Assembly: GCA_002359465.1 (NCBI GenBank)
Contig: DENA01000016.1
Span: 60,653 to 124,652 of the forward strand
Direction: 5' to 3'
DNA: 64,000 bases
Origin: Ruminococcaceae bacterium UBA2656
Lineage (GTDB): Bacteria; Bacillota; Clostridia; Oscillospirales; Acutalibacteraceae
The translations under genes and the position numbers were made by a program. The notes beneath the pieces are model-generated. The model made no database searches, was not told the DNA's origin, and worked only from the letters and a program-made list of their open reading frames with translations. Shown here one piece after another: positions 26,419-34,864 of this stretch; the stretch's first letter is position 1, and each line of letters opens with the position of its first letter.

Positions 26419-27245
26419 TGACTGATTTGCGTGCCGTCATTACGGATATGGACGGCACTCTTCTGGACGACAACGGTTCCATCCATCCGGAAGACCTGAA
26501 GACTCTATCTAAGCTTCGGGACTGCGGCGTACGAACGATCATTGCGACCGGACGCCACCCAAACCTGCTTCGCTTCTATCTGCCGCAGCTTGAGCCGATA
26601 GACGCGGTCGTCGCCTGCAACGGAGCCTTGCTATACGACCCGGCCCGGGATATCGCAGAGGTTCTGGGCCAATTCACAGCCGGACAAATGGAGAGGCTGG
26701 CTTATTTTTGCAGATGCGCAGGGGTGTATTTCAATTTCTGCACTTTGACCAGGGCGTATTTTTCCCGGCGGGATCCCCGGCTTACAGAAAACGGCCAGTC
26801 AGTGGCGCTGCGTAAAAGTTTCTTTATCCGTTCTGGCATCCGGTCTTACGAAGAATGGAAAGGCATGCCGGAAGAGCCTGTGGTAAAAGTATCGATTCCG
26901 AGCATCTCACTGGAGCAGCTGGACAGGATGCAGGAGAAGTTTGACGACCTTACCCTGGAACTCTACCGCAGCGGTCCCTGCGGTGCGGAGATTGAACCTC
27001 CGGGCTGCGGAAAAGGCCAGGGCGTGAAAAAGGCCGCACAGAGGTTCCATTTTCCGCTGGAAAAAACGCTTGTGATTGGAGACAGCAGCAACGACATTTC
27101 CATGTTTCGCGCGGCGGGTTTTGCCGCGGCGCCCGCGAACGTTTCTCCGGAGGCAAAACCCTATATAGCCTACCGCGGCGTCGACAATAACCATGCGCCG
27201 ATCACGGATATCGTGCGCCATTTTGCGCCGGAACTGCTGCGATAG
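26418..27245 (+). CDS. Cof-type HAD sugar-phosphate phosphatase
   Basis: The product is 275 residues. HAD motif I is VITDMDGTLLDD (nucleophile D10 region) and motif II is TIIATGRH. A C2B-type cap follows, and motifs III/IV appear as GKGQGVKKAA and VIGDSSNDISMFRAAG. These enzymes dephosphorylate sugar phosphates or flavin/pyridoxal phosphates. Cotranslation with EIIA suggests that it relieves sugar-phosphate accumulation from the PTS, which is an inference. Confidence 0.88.
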   Translation: MTDLRAVITDMDGTLLDDNGSIHPEDLKTLSKLRDCGVRTIIATGRHPNLLRFYLPQLEPIDAVVACNGALLYDPARDIAEVLGQFTAGQMERLAYFCRCAGVYFNFCTLTRAYFSRRDPRLTENGQSVALRKSFFIRSGIRSYEEWKGMPEEPVVKVSIPSISLEQLDRMQEKFDDLTLELYRSGPCGAEIEPPGCGKGQGVKKAAQRFHFPLEKTLVIGDSSNDISMFRAAGFAAAPANVSPEAKPYIAYRGVDNNHAPITDIVRHFAPELLR

Positions 27246-27284
27246 CGCAGACAGGAACGGCCGGAAATTATCAGGGAGGAAAAG

Positions 27285-27542
27285 ATGAAAACATTTGAAT
27301 ATATCGTAACCGACAACGAAGGGCTGCACGCACGGCCGGCGGGTCTGCTGACGCAGGCCGCAAAAAATTGTACATCGAAAATCAGCCTGACGGCGGACGG
27401 CAAATCGGCAGACGTCAAACGCCTTTTCGCGATTATGAGCCTCGGCGTAAAAAAGGGTGATAAAATTGTCTTCCAAATAGAGGGCGAGGGCGAAGAAAGC
27501 GATAGCAAACAAATCAGGGGTTTCTGCGAAAAAAATCTGTAG
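27285..27542 (+). CDS. HPr-family phosphocarrier protein lacking the regulatory serine
   Basis: The product is 85 residues. The EI phosphorylation site is intact: His15 in GLHARPAG. The helix around residue 46 reads ADVKRLFAIMSLGVKKGD, where canonical Firmicute HPr has KSIMGVMSLG. Arg46 therefore replaces the Ser46 that HPr kinase phosphorylates for CcpA-dependent catabolite repression. It lies 39 bases after the HAD gene with its own CAGGGAGG site. It probably works as a dedicated PTS phosphocarrier for this locus. The housekeeping HPr is presumably elsewhere. Confidence 0.9.
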   Translation: MKTFEYIVTDNEGLHARPAGLLTQAAKNCTSKISLTADGKSADVKRLFAIMSLGVKKGDKIVFQIEGEGEESDSKQIRGFCEKNL

Positions 27543-27651
27543 CTTAGCGTGACTATACACAGATTGTTACGCCTCCGTCAACATTAAGACTGGTATAGAT
27601 CGTAGGCCTCCAATTTCTCCGGCGTGACATTTACGTTTTGCCTGACATGAA

Positions 27652-27697
27652 AAACCCTCCAATCGTAGTTTTATCTTACGGCTGGAGGGTTTCTCTT
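27652..27697 (+). terminator. Intrinsic terminator of the EIIA-HAD-HPr operon
   Basis: Arms starting AAACCCTCC (27652-27660) and ending GGAGGGTTT (27684-27692) pair, followed by a T-rich tract. It lies 110 bases after the HPr stop. Confidence 0.75.
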
Positions 27698-27748
27698 TCA
27701 ATATCCGTTTTTCCGACACGGTTCACCCCTGCGAGTGTTTTTTTATTT

Positions 27749-27798
27749 TAGTGAACCAGCGGGGGTTTGAACCCCGGGCGTCCTGATAAAAAGTCCAG
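27749..27798 (-). pseudogene. 3' half of a tRNA-Lys (attachment-site-like fragment)
   Basis: The 50 bases match the 3' half of the intact tRNA-Lys at 35403-35478 in the same orientation at 40 of 50 positions, counted by eye. They cover the acceptor 3' strand, the complete T-arm with a TTCAAAC loop, and the anticodon region including TTT. The D-arm and 5' acceptor strand are absent. A 3'-terminal tRNA fragment placed downstream of the 3' end of the intact gene is the geometry left by tRNA-targeting integrative elements. No CCA-proximal integrase gene was found, so the event would be old. Confidence 0.55.
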
Positions 27799-28072
27799 AC
27801 AAAAGTCAGGAATCAAGGCAGATTATCCGGACGTCGTTTTCGTACCAGTTTCTTCAGTACTGGGGTTCAATCGATTATGGCAGCCTCAGATTCCTTTCGT
27901 GAGCCATCTGCCGACGGCTGTTCAATGCAAAGGAGAATGCAGGTGGTGGACCCGCGGACTTGATATAATTCAGCCCTCCTCTTAGTGTTACATAGCGGCC
28001 GCCGTTGCTTCTTGCCGCAGCACCCGCCGCGCAGTCTGCCATGGTATACATCACATGTCACACAGACACGAT

Positions 28073-28300
28073 TGTCCTCTTTTTTACAATGCAGATTTTA
28101 TACGCGTGCTGCTGATTCAGGGGAAATACCACAAGCTGCTTGGAAGCGTGGATCATTTTATGAAAACCGCTTCGGTTTTTCCCAACCTGCCGGGCCAGAT
28201 TTACACCTATATTTTCGCGGTGGCGGCCAATGAGAGACTGTGCTAACAGCTATTGAGGCGCTCGGTCCCAGTCTTTCCGTCTACGCCCTGGTCAGCAACA
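28073..28300 (+). pseudogene. Fragment of a LuxR/MalT-type regulator
   Basis: The frame reading GKYHKLLGSVDHFMKTASVF and NLPGQIYTYIFAVAANERLC resembles the TPR-like region of large LuxR-family MalT-type regulators of Clostridia. A stop (TAA) follows at about 28245, and a shifted frame continues with AIEALGPSL. No ATPase domain or HTH is left, so it is a decayed internal fragment. The family is recognised from memory of the motif pattern and should be checked by search. Confidence 0.4.
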
Positions 28301-28569
28301 CGAATGGGCCTGCCATTTTCGCTTCTTCAACCATGGATGTCATCGTATCGGACGGCCTCGTTCGGTCGCAAAATATGAATGCGATCTGTGTTTGCCATGA
28401 GGGGACGACGGTTACAGTGACCGGCGCAGAGGTTGACGCCGACTATACTGTCGCCGCGGGGAAAGAACTCTCCGTCCAGTCAAAAACACTGACCGACCTC
28501 TTATCCCGGTTCCGGCTTGCAGAAGCTCAGGATGATGACCCGGAAACCGTTCAGGAGAACTCACGGTGA
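28240..28569 (+). CDS. Unrecognised open frame next to regulator remnant
   Basis: An open frame of 109 codons begins with what may be the shifted continuation of the LuxR-type fragment. It then runs through a stretch I do not recognise (TVTVTGAEVDADYTVAAGK resembles a small beta-rich repeat). No convincing ribosome site precedes the ATG, and it is convergent with the aldolase gene. It may be a composite of two broken genes rather than a working gene. Confidence 0.2.
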   Translation: MLTAIEALGPSLSVYALVSNTNGPAIFASSTMDVIVSDGLVRSQNMNAICVCHEGTTVTVTGAEVDADYTVAAGKELSVQSKTLTDLLSRFRLAEAQDDDPETVQENSR

Positions 28570-28582
28570 AGATTCGGACCGA

Positions 28583-29170
28583 CTATGATCGTTGTTCCCA
28601 GGCAATCCGGCAGCTTTCTTCCAGCTCTTCCAAACCGAAAAAGGCATCCATAATATTTTTACCACACACAATTGGGCCGTGCTGTTTTAGCAAAAAGGCA
28701 TCACTCAGCTGCAAACGATCCTCAAAAACCTGGAACAATTCCTTTGTTCCGGGCTTTTCGTATGGGATTAAACCTACGGACCCAACTTTCATCTTCAGAT
28801 AGGGGGTATATTCCGGAACGCAGTCACACTCGTTTTCCGCCGGATAAAAGCTCCACAGTACGGAATAGGTGCTGTGTGTATGAATTACGGCCCCGATGTC
28901 GGCGGATTTCCGGTACAGCGAAAGGTGAATTGGGAATTCCTTACTCGGCCGCAAATCAGTAAGAGGATTTCCCTCCAGATCCATCACGGCAAAGTCAGAA
29001 TCCTTTAAGATGCCGAAGCAGGTGCCGCTTGCCGTTATATAAATTTTGCCGTCACAGCGAAAGCTAAGGTTCGCACTGGAACCGCTGACTTTGTTCCTGT
29101 TAAAAAGGCTGTGCGCTACCCAGACTGCCTTCTGATTTACTTGATCTAACTGTATATTCAATTCTGTCAT
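28583..29170 (-). CDS. Class II aldolase/adducin family protein (acid-sugar cassette)
   Basis: The product is 195 residues from the ATG at 29168-29170. The frame is open to an ATG at 29233, but that start sits inside a 19-bp hairpin. The preferred ATG has AAGG directly abutting it, so the start is uncertain. Fold signatures are GSSANLSFR, the metal-site HTHSTYS (two His) and a later KQHGPIV with the third His. In four-carbon acid-sugar pathways such proteins (OtnC-like) decarboxylate or cleave 3-oxo-tetronate 4-phosphate. It is the last gene after kdgT, DUF1537 kinase and pdxA2. Confidence 0.82.
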   Translation of the reverse strand: MTELNIQLDQVNQKAVWVAHSLFNRNKVSGSSANLSFRCDGKIYITASGTCFGILKDSDFAVMDLEGNPLTDLRPSKEFPIHLSLYRKSADIGAVIHTHSTYSVLWSFYPAENECDCVPEYTPYLKMKVGSVGLIPYEKPGTKELFQVFEDRLQLSDAFLLKQHGPIVCGKNIMDAFFGLEELEESCRIAWEQRS

Positions 29171-29199
29171 CCTTACTATAGATATAGATTTTTGCCACA

Positions 29200-29244
29200 A
29201 AACCTCTGGTTTGATGTTTATGTTCAACATCAAACCAGAGGTTT
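29200..29244. other. Perfect 19-bp inverted repeat between kdgT and the aldolase gene
   Basis: Arms 29200-29218 and 29226-29244 are perfect reverse complements around a 7-base loop. On the minus strand the stem is followed only by TGTGGCAAAAAT, so termination would be weak. It sits 48 bases after the kdgT stop and 29 bases before the aldolase start. It could act as an attenuator or an mRNA end-protecting stem that lowers aldolase expression, or as a protein-binding site. Confidence 0.7.
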
Positions 29245-29291
29245 ATATTAATTCTGCATTATTCGAAGGTTATATAAAATATTCGGAAATA

Positions 29292-30260
29292 TTACGCGGC
29301 CTTGTCCGCGTTCTCAAGAGGAAATTGAGGACATCCGTATTTTTTGGCCCACCAACCGACGATAAATGGAACAATAATAGCCGACAGTACCGTCGAGGCC
29401 GCGACCTGTACGGTTGCCGCCGCCACCAACGGCTGCAGCGCGACATCCGCCGTGGCAATTACCGCCGGAACCGCAACAGCATTCCCCGCTGTCGTAGCAA
29501 CCGCCCAGCCGGCGTATCCGGGTCTTCTCCCAATATATTTATCGCAGAGCACAATGAAGATACCGCCGACAAAGATGGTCAGGAAAGCGAGAAGAACACC
29601 GGAGGGTCCGCCCTTGATGACATCGATCAGGCTTATTCCGGCACCCAGCGAAAAACCGTTGAACGGAATCAGGGCATTCGATGCCGCTCCAAAGAAATTC
29701 TTGAATTCTTTATCTATATTTCCTAAAATCATACCGGCCAAAATTGGTATAATTGCGGCAACCAGGGCCTTCACCGGAATATTGGCAAGACCGCTACAGC
29801 CTAAGGCAACCAGTGTTAAGAACGGCCCGTCATTTATTGCAAGAATCGGCATACAAGCACAGTCTTTCTCATCGCCGTATTCTGTCATAAGGGCGAAAAA
29901 GATAGAGCCGTTGCTGTTGGTAACTGCACAAATGATTGCTAAGCTGGAAAGTCCCAAGAATCCGGCCGGACCGCAGAACTTACCGACCAGAATTCCCAGC
30001 ACGGCGCCTATTGCAAATTTGGAAATCAGAAGGAGTCCGCCTCTTTTCAGAACGACCGGCATTTCTTTCAGCTGCAATTTGGTGCCCATGCAGAACAGGA
30101 GCATTCCCAGAGCGGTTGCGGAGCCTGCTTTTGAAAACAGCGCTGTGGTGATTCCGCCGATTTTCAAGGCTTCCGGAAAAAGAGTGTTCACAAGACAACC
30201 CAAAATTAAAGGAACGACCATTAATCCCGCAGGTACTTTTTTTATAAATCTCATTATCAT
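29292..30260 (-). CDS. kdgT: 2-keto-3-deoxygluconate-type permease
   Basis: The product is 322 residues with about ten membrane helices and belongs to the KdgT family of sugar-acid importers. Recognised stretches are KKVPAGLMVVPLILGCLVNT at the N-terminus and AVTNSNGSIFFALMTEYGDE in the middle. Its neighbours suggest that the substrate is a four-carbon acid sugar such as D-threonate or D-erythronate rather than ketodeoxygluconate. The start follows AAGGAGGAATTG. A 243-base gap separates it from the kinase gene upstream, in which I see no gene. Confidence 0.88.
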   Translation of the reverse strand: MIMRFIKKVPAGLMVVPLILGCLVNTLFPEALKIGGITTALFSKAGSATALGMLLFCMGTKLQLKEMPVVLKRGGLLLISKFAIGAVLGILVGKFCGPAGFLGLSSLAIICAVTNSNGSIFFALMTEYGDEKDCACMPILAINDGPFLTLVALGCSGLANIPVKALVAAIIPILAGMILGNIDKEFKNFFGAASNALIPFNGFSLGAGISLIDVIKGGPSGVLLAFLTIFVGGIFIVLCDKYIGRRPGYAGWAVATTAGNAVAVPAVIATADVALQPLVAAATVQVAASTVLSAIIVPFIVGWWAKKYGCPQFPLENADKAA

Positions 30261-30503
30261 AACAATTCCTCCTTAGATGTTTCAGTACAGACTAATTTTC
30301 CGCACCGGAAAGATTCCTTTTTCTTTGAAATGCAATTTAAAATTATAGCCGATTTGAAAAATTTTCCACCCTCCTTCAATCGATTAGCTTTTTTGAAAAT
30401 CCTGACGCCAGTCAGTAATCAGGCCTTCCTTTATGTAGAACGACCGGCCTTACTCGATTAACGCACTCGTCAGCACCTCAACGGTGCCCTTGATTTCGCC
30501 CTT

Positions 30504-31856
30504 TTATTTTCTGCGGGACGATTCAAAAAACAGGCGGTTGACCGCTGCCAAAGCCGTATCGTCTTTTCCAATCATTCCGCCTTTTCCAACAATACAGCTT
30601 CCGTCCAGCGTTCCTCCAATGATGATTCCAAGATTGGTTTGCGGAATAACCGTATCGATCAGACGAATTCCAGCCGCGCCGGTTGCCTGCAAAACGGCAA
30701 CAAGGGTATCGCCGCCGGTCATATAAAGGCCATTGAACTGATCCTTCATGGACGGCATATTGACTATCGAGTTTACAATTTCTCCCAGAGCCGTGTTAAT
30801 ATTTCTGGACGCTTCTCCCTTTTCCAGCCCCAAACGCTCTTCTTCCTCTTTCAATACCAGCTTTTTTCCAGACACCGCCGTTTCAAAAATCAGGGCCTTA
30901 CAGTCCGCTTTTTCAATACCGTTTTTTCCTCTTGAAATCGCACGGTTGATTTCTTCCTGTGCCCGTTCATCCCTGCGGATCAGAACAGAAGCATCGACTG
31001 ATACACTTTCTGCACCGCTTTCAGAGGAAAGAAGCCCGATTTGTCTACGGGTAACATCGGTAGCACTTCCGGCAACAACAATAACCTTTCCAGAAAAACT
31101 TTTCAGATCCGACGAACTGTCCGGATGCTTTGGAATTCTGTCAGGATTTCCAAACCCGCGGCAAAGAGCAAGCTGCTGGGAAAACGCACCCGGATCCACA
31201 CAAAGAACGTTCCACCCCAGTTCCTTCACCGCGCACGCTACGGTACGCAGATGCTCTGCAGTCAATGCGTCCACCACAAGAATTTTTCCGCCTGCCGATT
31301 TTGCAGCGGATAGCGCTTCTTTCAAAACAGCTTTCCCGGCCAAAACCGAATCCATATGAATTTCTTCAACCTGATTTTGGCTTTGGCTGCGCATTAAAGT
31401 CGGAATATGCGGCTGACTGACGGGAGAAAGGACATCCCGTGCCGCTCCCGTTTCCGTCAGGATTACCCCATCAATTATCGAGTATCCGCCTACTACAACA
31501 CGGTGGGTATCCGGCATTGCAGCCGCCATAACCGCGACGGTATCTTCCTGCATTTCCTCCAGCAAGGCATCTACTTCATACCCGATTCCTCCACGAAAGG
31601 TGGTGTCGATCCGCTTGGTAAAATACGCGGCACCCTGCTTTAAAAGCGCGCGGTATGCTTGCCGTACATTTTCCTTAGCCTGTTCAGGAGGCAGGTTTCT
31701 GCTGTTCGCGCTGATGATAACCGCTTCCTGATCTTCCGCGCCTATCAGATTGCCGGGAGAAAAGTAGGAGCATGCCTGAATTCCTGCCTTTGCCAGCAAT
31801 ACGCCGCAGGTCATGGTGCCGGTCATATCATCCGTGATTAACCCCAATTTCTTCAT
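30504..31856 (-). CDS. Four-carbon acid-sugar kinase (DUF1537 family, DtnK/OtnK-like)
   Basis: The product is 450 residues from the ATG at 31854-31856, with AGGAGA upstream. The N-terminal domain begins KLGLITDDMTGTMTCGVLLA (typical start LGxIADDxTGA, here with TMT). The C-terminal nucleotide domain has GLYMTGGDTLVAVLQATGA and a glycine-rich IIIGGTLDGS. The family phosphorylates D-threonate, D-erythronate or 3-oxo-tetronates. Pairing with pdxA2 fits the D-threonate kinase (DtnK) branch, giving 4-phospho-D-threonate. It lies 51 bases after pdxA2. Confidence 0.88.
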   Translation of the reverse strand: MKKLGLITDDMTGTMTCGVLLAKAGIQACSYFSPGNLIGAEDQEAVIISANSRNLPPEQAKENVRQAYRALLKQGAAYFTKRIDTTFRGGIGYEVDALLEEMQEDTVAVMAAAMPDTHRVVVGGYSIIDGVILTETGAARDVLSPVSQPHIPTLMRSQSQNQVEEIHMDSVLAGKAVLKEALSAAKSAGGKILVVDALTAEHLRTVACAVKELGWNVLCVDPGAFSQQLALCRGFGNPDRIPKHPDSSSDLKSFSGKVIVVAGSATDVTRRQIGLLSSESGAESVSVDASVLIRRDERAQEEINRAISRGKNGIEKADCKALIFETAVSGKKLVLKEEEERLGLEKGEASRNINTALGEIVNSIVNMPSMKDQFNGLYMTGGDTLVAVLQATGAAGIRLIDTVIPQTNLGIIIGGTLDGSCIVGKGGMIGKDDTALAAVNRLFFESSRRK

Positions 31857-31907
31857 CAAAACTTCTCCTATCCAAATGTTTCTGTTTTCAATAAGACCTA
31901 TCCGGAC

Positions 31908-32927
31908 TTATTCCTGATTTTTGCTTTTCTTGCCGCAGTAATAAGCAGCAGTTAAAACAGCGGAATCCAGGTTTTCGCTGTTCACAATGTTTTTACCCGC
32001 AATATCATAGGCTGTCCCGTGGTCCACCGTGCTGCGCACAAAAGGATATCCGAATGTTAAAGATACGGTTTTTTCAAAATCATAGGTCTTACAAGCGATC
32101 AGCGCCTGATCATGATAGAGGGAGAGAACACAGTCGTAAAGCCCTTTCTTCTGCTGATAAAACACCGCATCGGCGGGAATCGGTCCGGTGACGTTGATTC
32201 CTTCCTTCCGGCACTGTTCCACGGCCGGCTTTAAAAATTCCTGCTCTTCATTTCCGAACAGACCGTTGTCTGAAGCGTGAGGATTTACCGCCGCAAGGGC
32301 AATACGGGGATTTTCATACCCAATACTTTGCATCACTTCCTGTACGCTGTGCAAGGATTTTACAAGTCCCGGAACATTGATGGCATCCAATGCGCTGCGC
32401 AGCGACATATGTCTGGTGTAATGAAATACCTTTAATTCGCGGCAATGAAACATGGAGGTGGGAAGGACACCGGGGATAAAGTACTTAAGGATTGAGGTGT
32501 GATTGGTTTGAGCGAAACCGGCCTTTTTCATCATCTCTTTATTGATTGGTGCGGTACAGATCGCGTCTACCAGCCCCTGTTTCCCCAATTCAATGCTTTT
32601 TTCAAAAAAGTGGTAAGCCCATACCGCCGCATCGGTGCTCGGCTGCCCATATTCAAAATCTCTTCCCGCCTCACACGAAACGGGCAAAAAATCAATTGTT
32701 CCAACCTCATAGATTCCGCTCCGGGGATCTTTTATGGGATTGATTTTATAATCGCACCCCTTCAGGCGCATTGCCCTTCTGAGCAGTTCCTCATCACCGA
32801 TCAGAACGGGGCGGACATTTTTATAAACCTCTGGGTTGCTTAAACAGCCAACGCAAATTTCAGGGCCGATCCCGGCGGGGTCACCCATTGTTATTGAAAC
32901 AAACGGACGCTTATCTGTATACACCAT
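31908..32927 (-). CDS. pdxA2: 4-phospho-D-threonate 3-dehydrogenase (PdxA2 family)
   Basis: The product is 339 residues of the PdxA superfamily: SITMGDPAGIGPEI at the N-terminus, metal-ligand histidines in QTNHTS, NPHASDNGLFG and YHDQALIACK, and the C-terminal VDHGTAYDIAGK. PdxA2 members oxidise 4-phospho-D-threonate (or erythronate), with decarboxylation to dihydroxyacetone phosphate. They are usually next to a DUF1537 kinase, as here. No other pyridoxal genes are near, so a vitamin B6 role is unlikely. The start follows GAAGGAG, and it is the first gene of the leftward cassette. Confidence 0.9.
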   Translation of the reverse strand: MVYTDKRPFVSITMGDPAGIGPEICVGCLSNPEVYKNVRPVLIGDEELLRRAMRLKGCDYKINPIKDPRSGIYEVGTIDFLPVSCEAGRDFEYGQPSTDAAVWAYHFFEKSIELGKQGLVDAICTAPINKEMMKKAGFAQTNHTSILKYFIPGVLPTSMFHCRELKVFHYTRHMSLRSALDAINVPGLVKSLHSVQEVMQSIGYENPRIALAAVNPHASDNGLFGNEEQEFLKPAVEQCRKEGINVTGPIPADAVFYQQKKGLYDCVLSLYHDQALIACKTYDFEKTVSLTFGYPFVRSTVDHGTAYDIAGKNIVNSENLDSAVLTAAYYCGKKSKNQE

Positions 32928-33094
32928 AGATTCTCCTTCAATGTTTTAGTATGATTGCATTTTAAAACGTCTCATTGTTTTTGAATAGTGACAAGCAGGC
33001 AGTTATCTGTTACAATATGAAACGTTATATAAAATAATCTAAAATATTTGATAGTGAAATAATATATGTTCCAATTTTAAACAGTCGGAGGTTC

Positions 33095-34864
33095 GTGAAC
33101 TTGAAAAAATTTTTGTTTATCCTTCCCTATAAGGGAATTACACAGGTTTTACAGTCTGCTTTGATCTGCTTTCCGGGGCTGGAGGCCGAGCTATGGCCGG
33201 ATTACGAAACACCGGTCGGAGGAAGTGAGTTTTTATCTAAAAATTTGGACGAGTACAGCCTGATCGTGGCTCAGGGTGAAGCATACAGCTACATAAAGAA
33301 AACCTGTAATCTGCCGGTTCTGGAAATTCCTATTTCGGACTACGATATTTTAGCCGCAGCAAAGCTGGCGGACGGACACAGTGGGAAAAGCATTCTGATG
33401 CTGCCACACGAACTGTCAAAGCGCGCGGACAATATTTTAGGCTTGGCCGGTCTGAACGTTGGAACTTATTCCCTGGAAAAGGCAGATCATGTTCGCAAAG
33501 CAACTGAAAAGCTCCACAGCGAAGGATATTCCCTCATCATTACCACACCTGAAGAAAGCAGAATTTGCAACGACTGCGGCATTACAAACATGATGCTTAC
33601 AACGAGCTATCAGACTTTAACTCAATGTCTGAGCATTGTGCAGTCCATGCTGGATTCTTTAAACTGCGCGAAAAAAAAATTGTCCCTTATTCAGCACTAT
33701 ATTAAAATAACCGATACTGTCTGCATTGTATTCAGCAAACACGGAAAAGCCGTTGAAACGTTTAATTGTTCAGAGAACAGCTGCCTGATTCAGATGGCGC
33801 AAAACATGATTCCCACCCTGCTCCAGAAAAAAGAAATATCCAAACTGAAAATGGTCGGAAAGCAGCCGTACCTGTTTAAGGGAATCGTTTCAGAATTTGA
33901 CGGGCAAAATTATCTGTATTTTGAAGTGAAGCATTCCCTGGAAAACACAAAAACGCATATTCCGGGAATCATGATCAAAAACACAAGTAACCTGAGCAAG
34001 GACTTTTTCAACATTTTTTATGACGATCTTTGTAATCTGCCGTTCAGACAAAAAGTCAAAGCCTACAGCGAAGCCAATGACCCCATTGTTATTATTGGAG
34101 AATCGGGCACAGGAAAAAGCCGACTGGCGGATTATATCTATGACAACTCCGAATACAGAAACAACTTACTGTATGTTGTGGACTGCAAACAGCTGGACAA
34201 ATACGGGATCAATTATATGTTCCGGAACACCACTTCGCCTTTGTACTCCACTCATGTCACTCTTTATTTTAAGGAACTGAACCTTACCAATAAAAAATAC
34301 ATTGACGAACTTGTCGATTTTCTTCAGCAGTCAGCCTGCCTGAGAAATAATAAGGTTATATTTTCTATCACATGCAAAATTACGGAATCGCTGGACAACC
34401 AACTGTGCGAAATGCTGATGAGCCGACTGGGCTCTTTTCCGCTGTATATTTTACCACTGCGTGAAAGGATCAAAGACATTCCAAATTTGGCAACCCTTTA
34501 TCTGAATGAAATGAATCGGGAATTGGGGCAGAATATCGTTGGCTTTGAGCCGGAGGCCATGTCTTACCTACAGGGGTTTGACTGGTACGATAATGTAAAG
34601 CAATTCAAGCGGGTGCTGAAGCAGCTTTTTGTTTTGACTCAGGGATTATATGTTACTACAAAGGACACCATTTCTATATTGCATGACGAGACTATCGGAA
34701 ATAAAAAAACAAAAGCGGAAACAGGCCTTGAAAAAATGAATACTTTGCAGGAACTTACCTATGAAGCGGTACAGAAAGCTATGCTTGCGAGCGGAATGAA
34801 CCAAACTAAGGCAGCCAAGCAGCTCGGCATCAGCCGCACGACCCTCTGGCGAATTCTAAAATAA
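33095..34864 (+). CDS. PrpR-like sensor with AAA+ domain and Fis-type HTH, lacking the sigma-54 motif
   Basis: The product is 589 residues. The N-terminal PrpR-type sensor spans about 1-185, a linker or PAS-like region follows, and the AAA+ domain spans about 320-530, with Walker A GESGTGKS. A Fis-type HTH ends the protein (MNQTKAAKQLGISRTTLWRI). The GAFTGA loop that contacts sigma-54 is absent, and the Walker B equivalent reads LYFKELN instead of LFLDEI. It is thus probably a sigma-54-independent regulator. It is divergent from the acid-sugar genes and likely controls them. The track-style GTG start at 33095 is only 3 bases after GGAGG. The TTG at 33101, 9 bases away, is the likelier start. 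Confidence 0.82.
   Translation: MNLKKFLFILPYKGITQVLQSALICFPGLEAELWPDYETPVGGSEFLSKNLDEYSLIVAQGEAYSYIKKTCNLPVLEIPISDYDILAAAKLADGHSGKSILMLPHELSKRADNILGLAGLNVGTYSLEKADHVRKATEKLHSEGYSLIITTPEESRICNDCGITNMMLTTSYQTLTQCLSIVQSMLDSLNCAKKKLSLIQHYIKITDTVCIVFSKHGKAVETFNCSENSCLIQMAQNMIPTLLQKKEISKLKMVGKQPYLFKGIVSEFDGQNYLYFEVKHSLENTKTHIPGIMIKNTSNLSKDFFNIFYDDLCNLPFRQKVKAYSEANDPIVIIGESGTGKSRLADYIYDNSEYRNNLLYVVDCKQLDKYGINYMFRNTTSPLYSTHVTLYFKELNLTNKKYIDELVDFLQQSACLRNNKVIFSITCKITESLDNQLCEMLMSRLGSFPLYILPLRERIKDIPNLATLYLNEMNRELGQNIVGFEPEAMSYLQGFDWYDNVKQFKRVLKQLFVLTQGLYVTTKDTISILHDETIGNKKTKAETGLEKMNTLQELTYEAVQKAMLASGMNQTKAAKQLGISRTTLWRILK

Noticed and set aside
29344-30276. A 310-codon open frame on the plus strand
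   Set aside because: It is antisense to kdgT. The Pro/Ala/Thr-rich translation is an artefact of membrane-helix codons read backwards.
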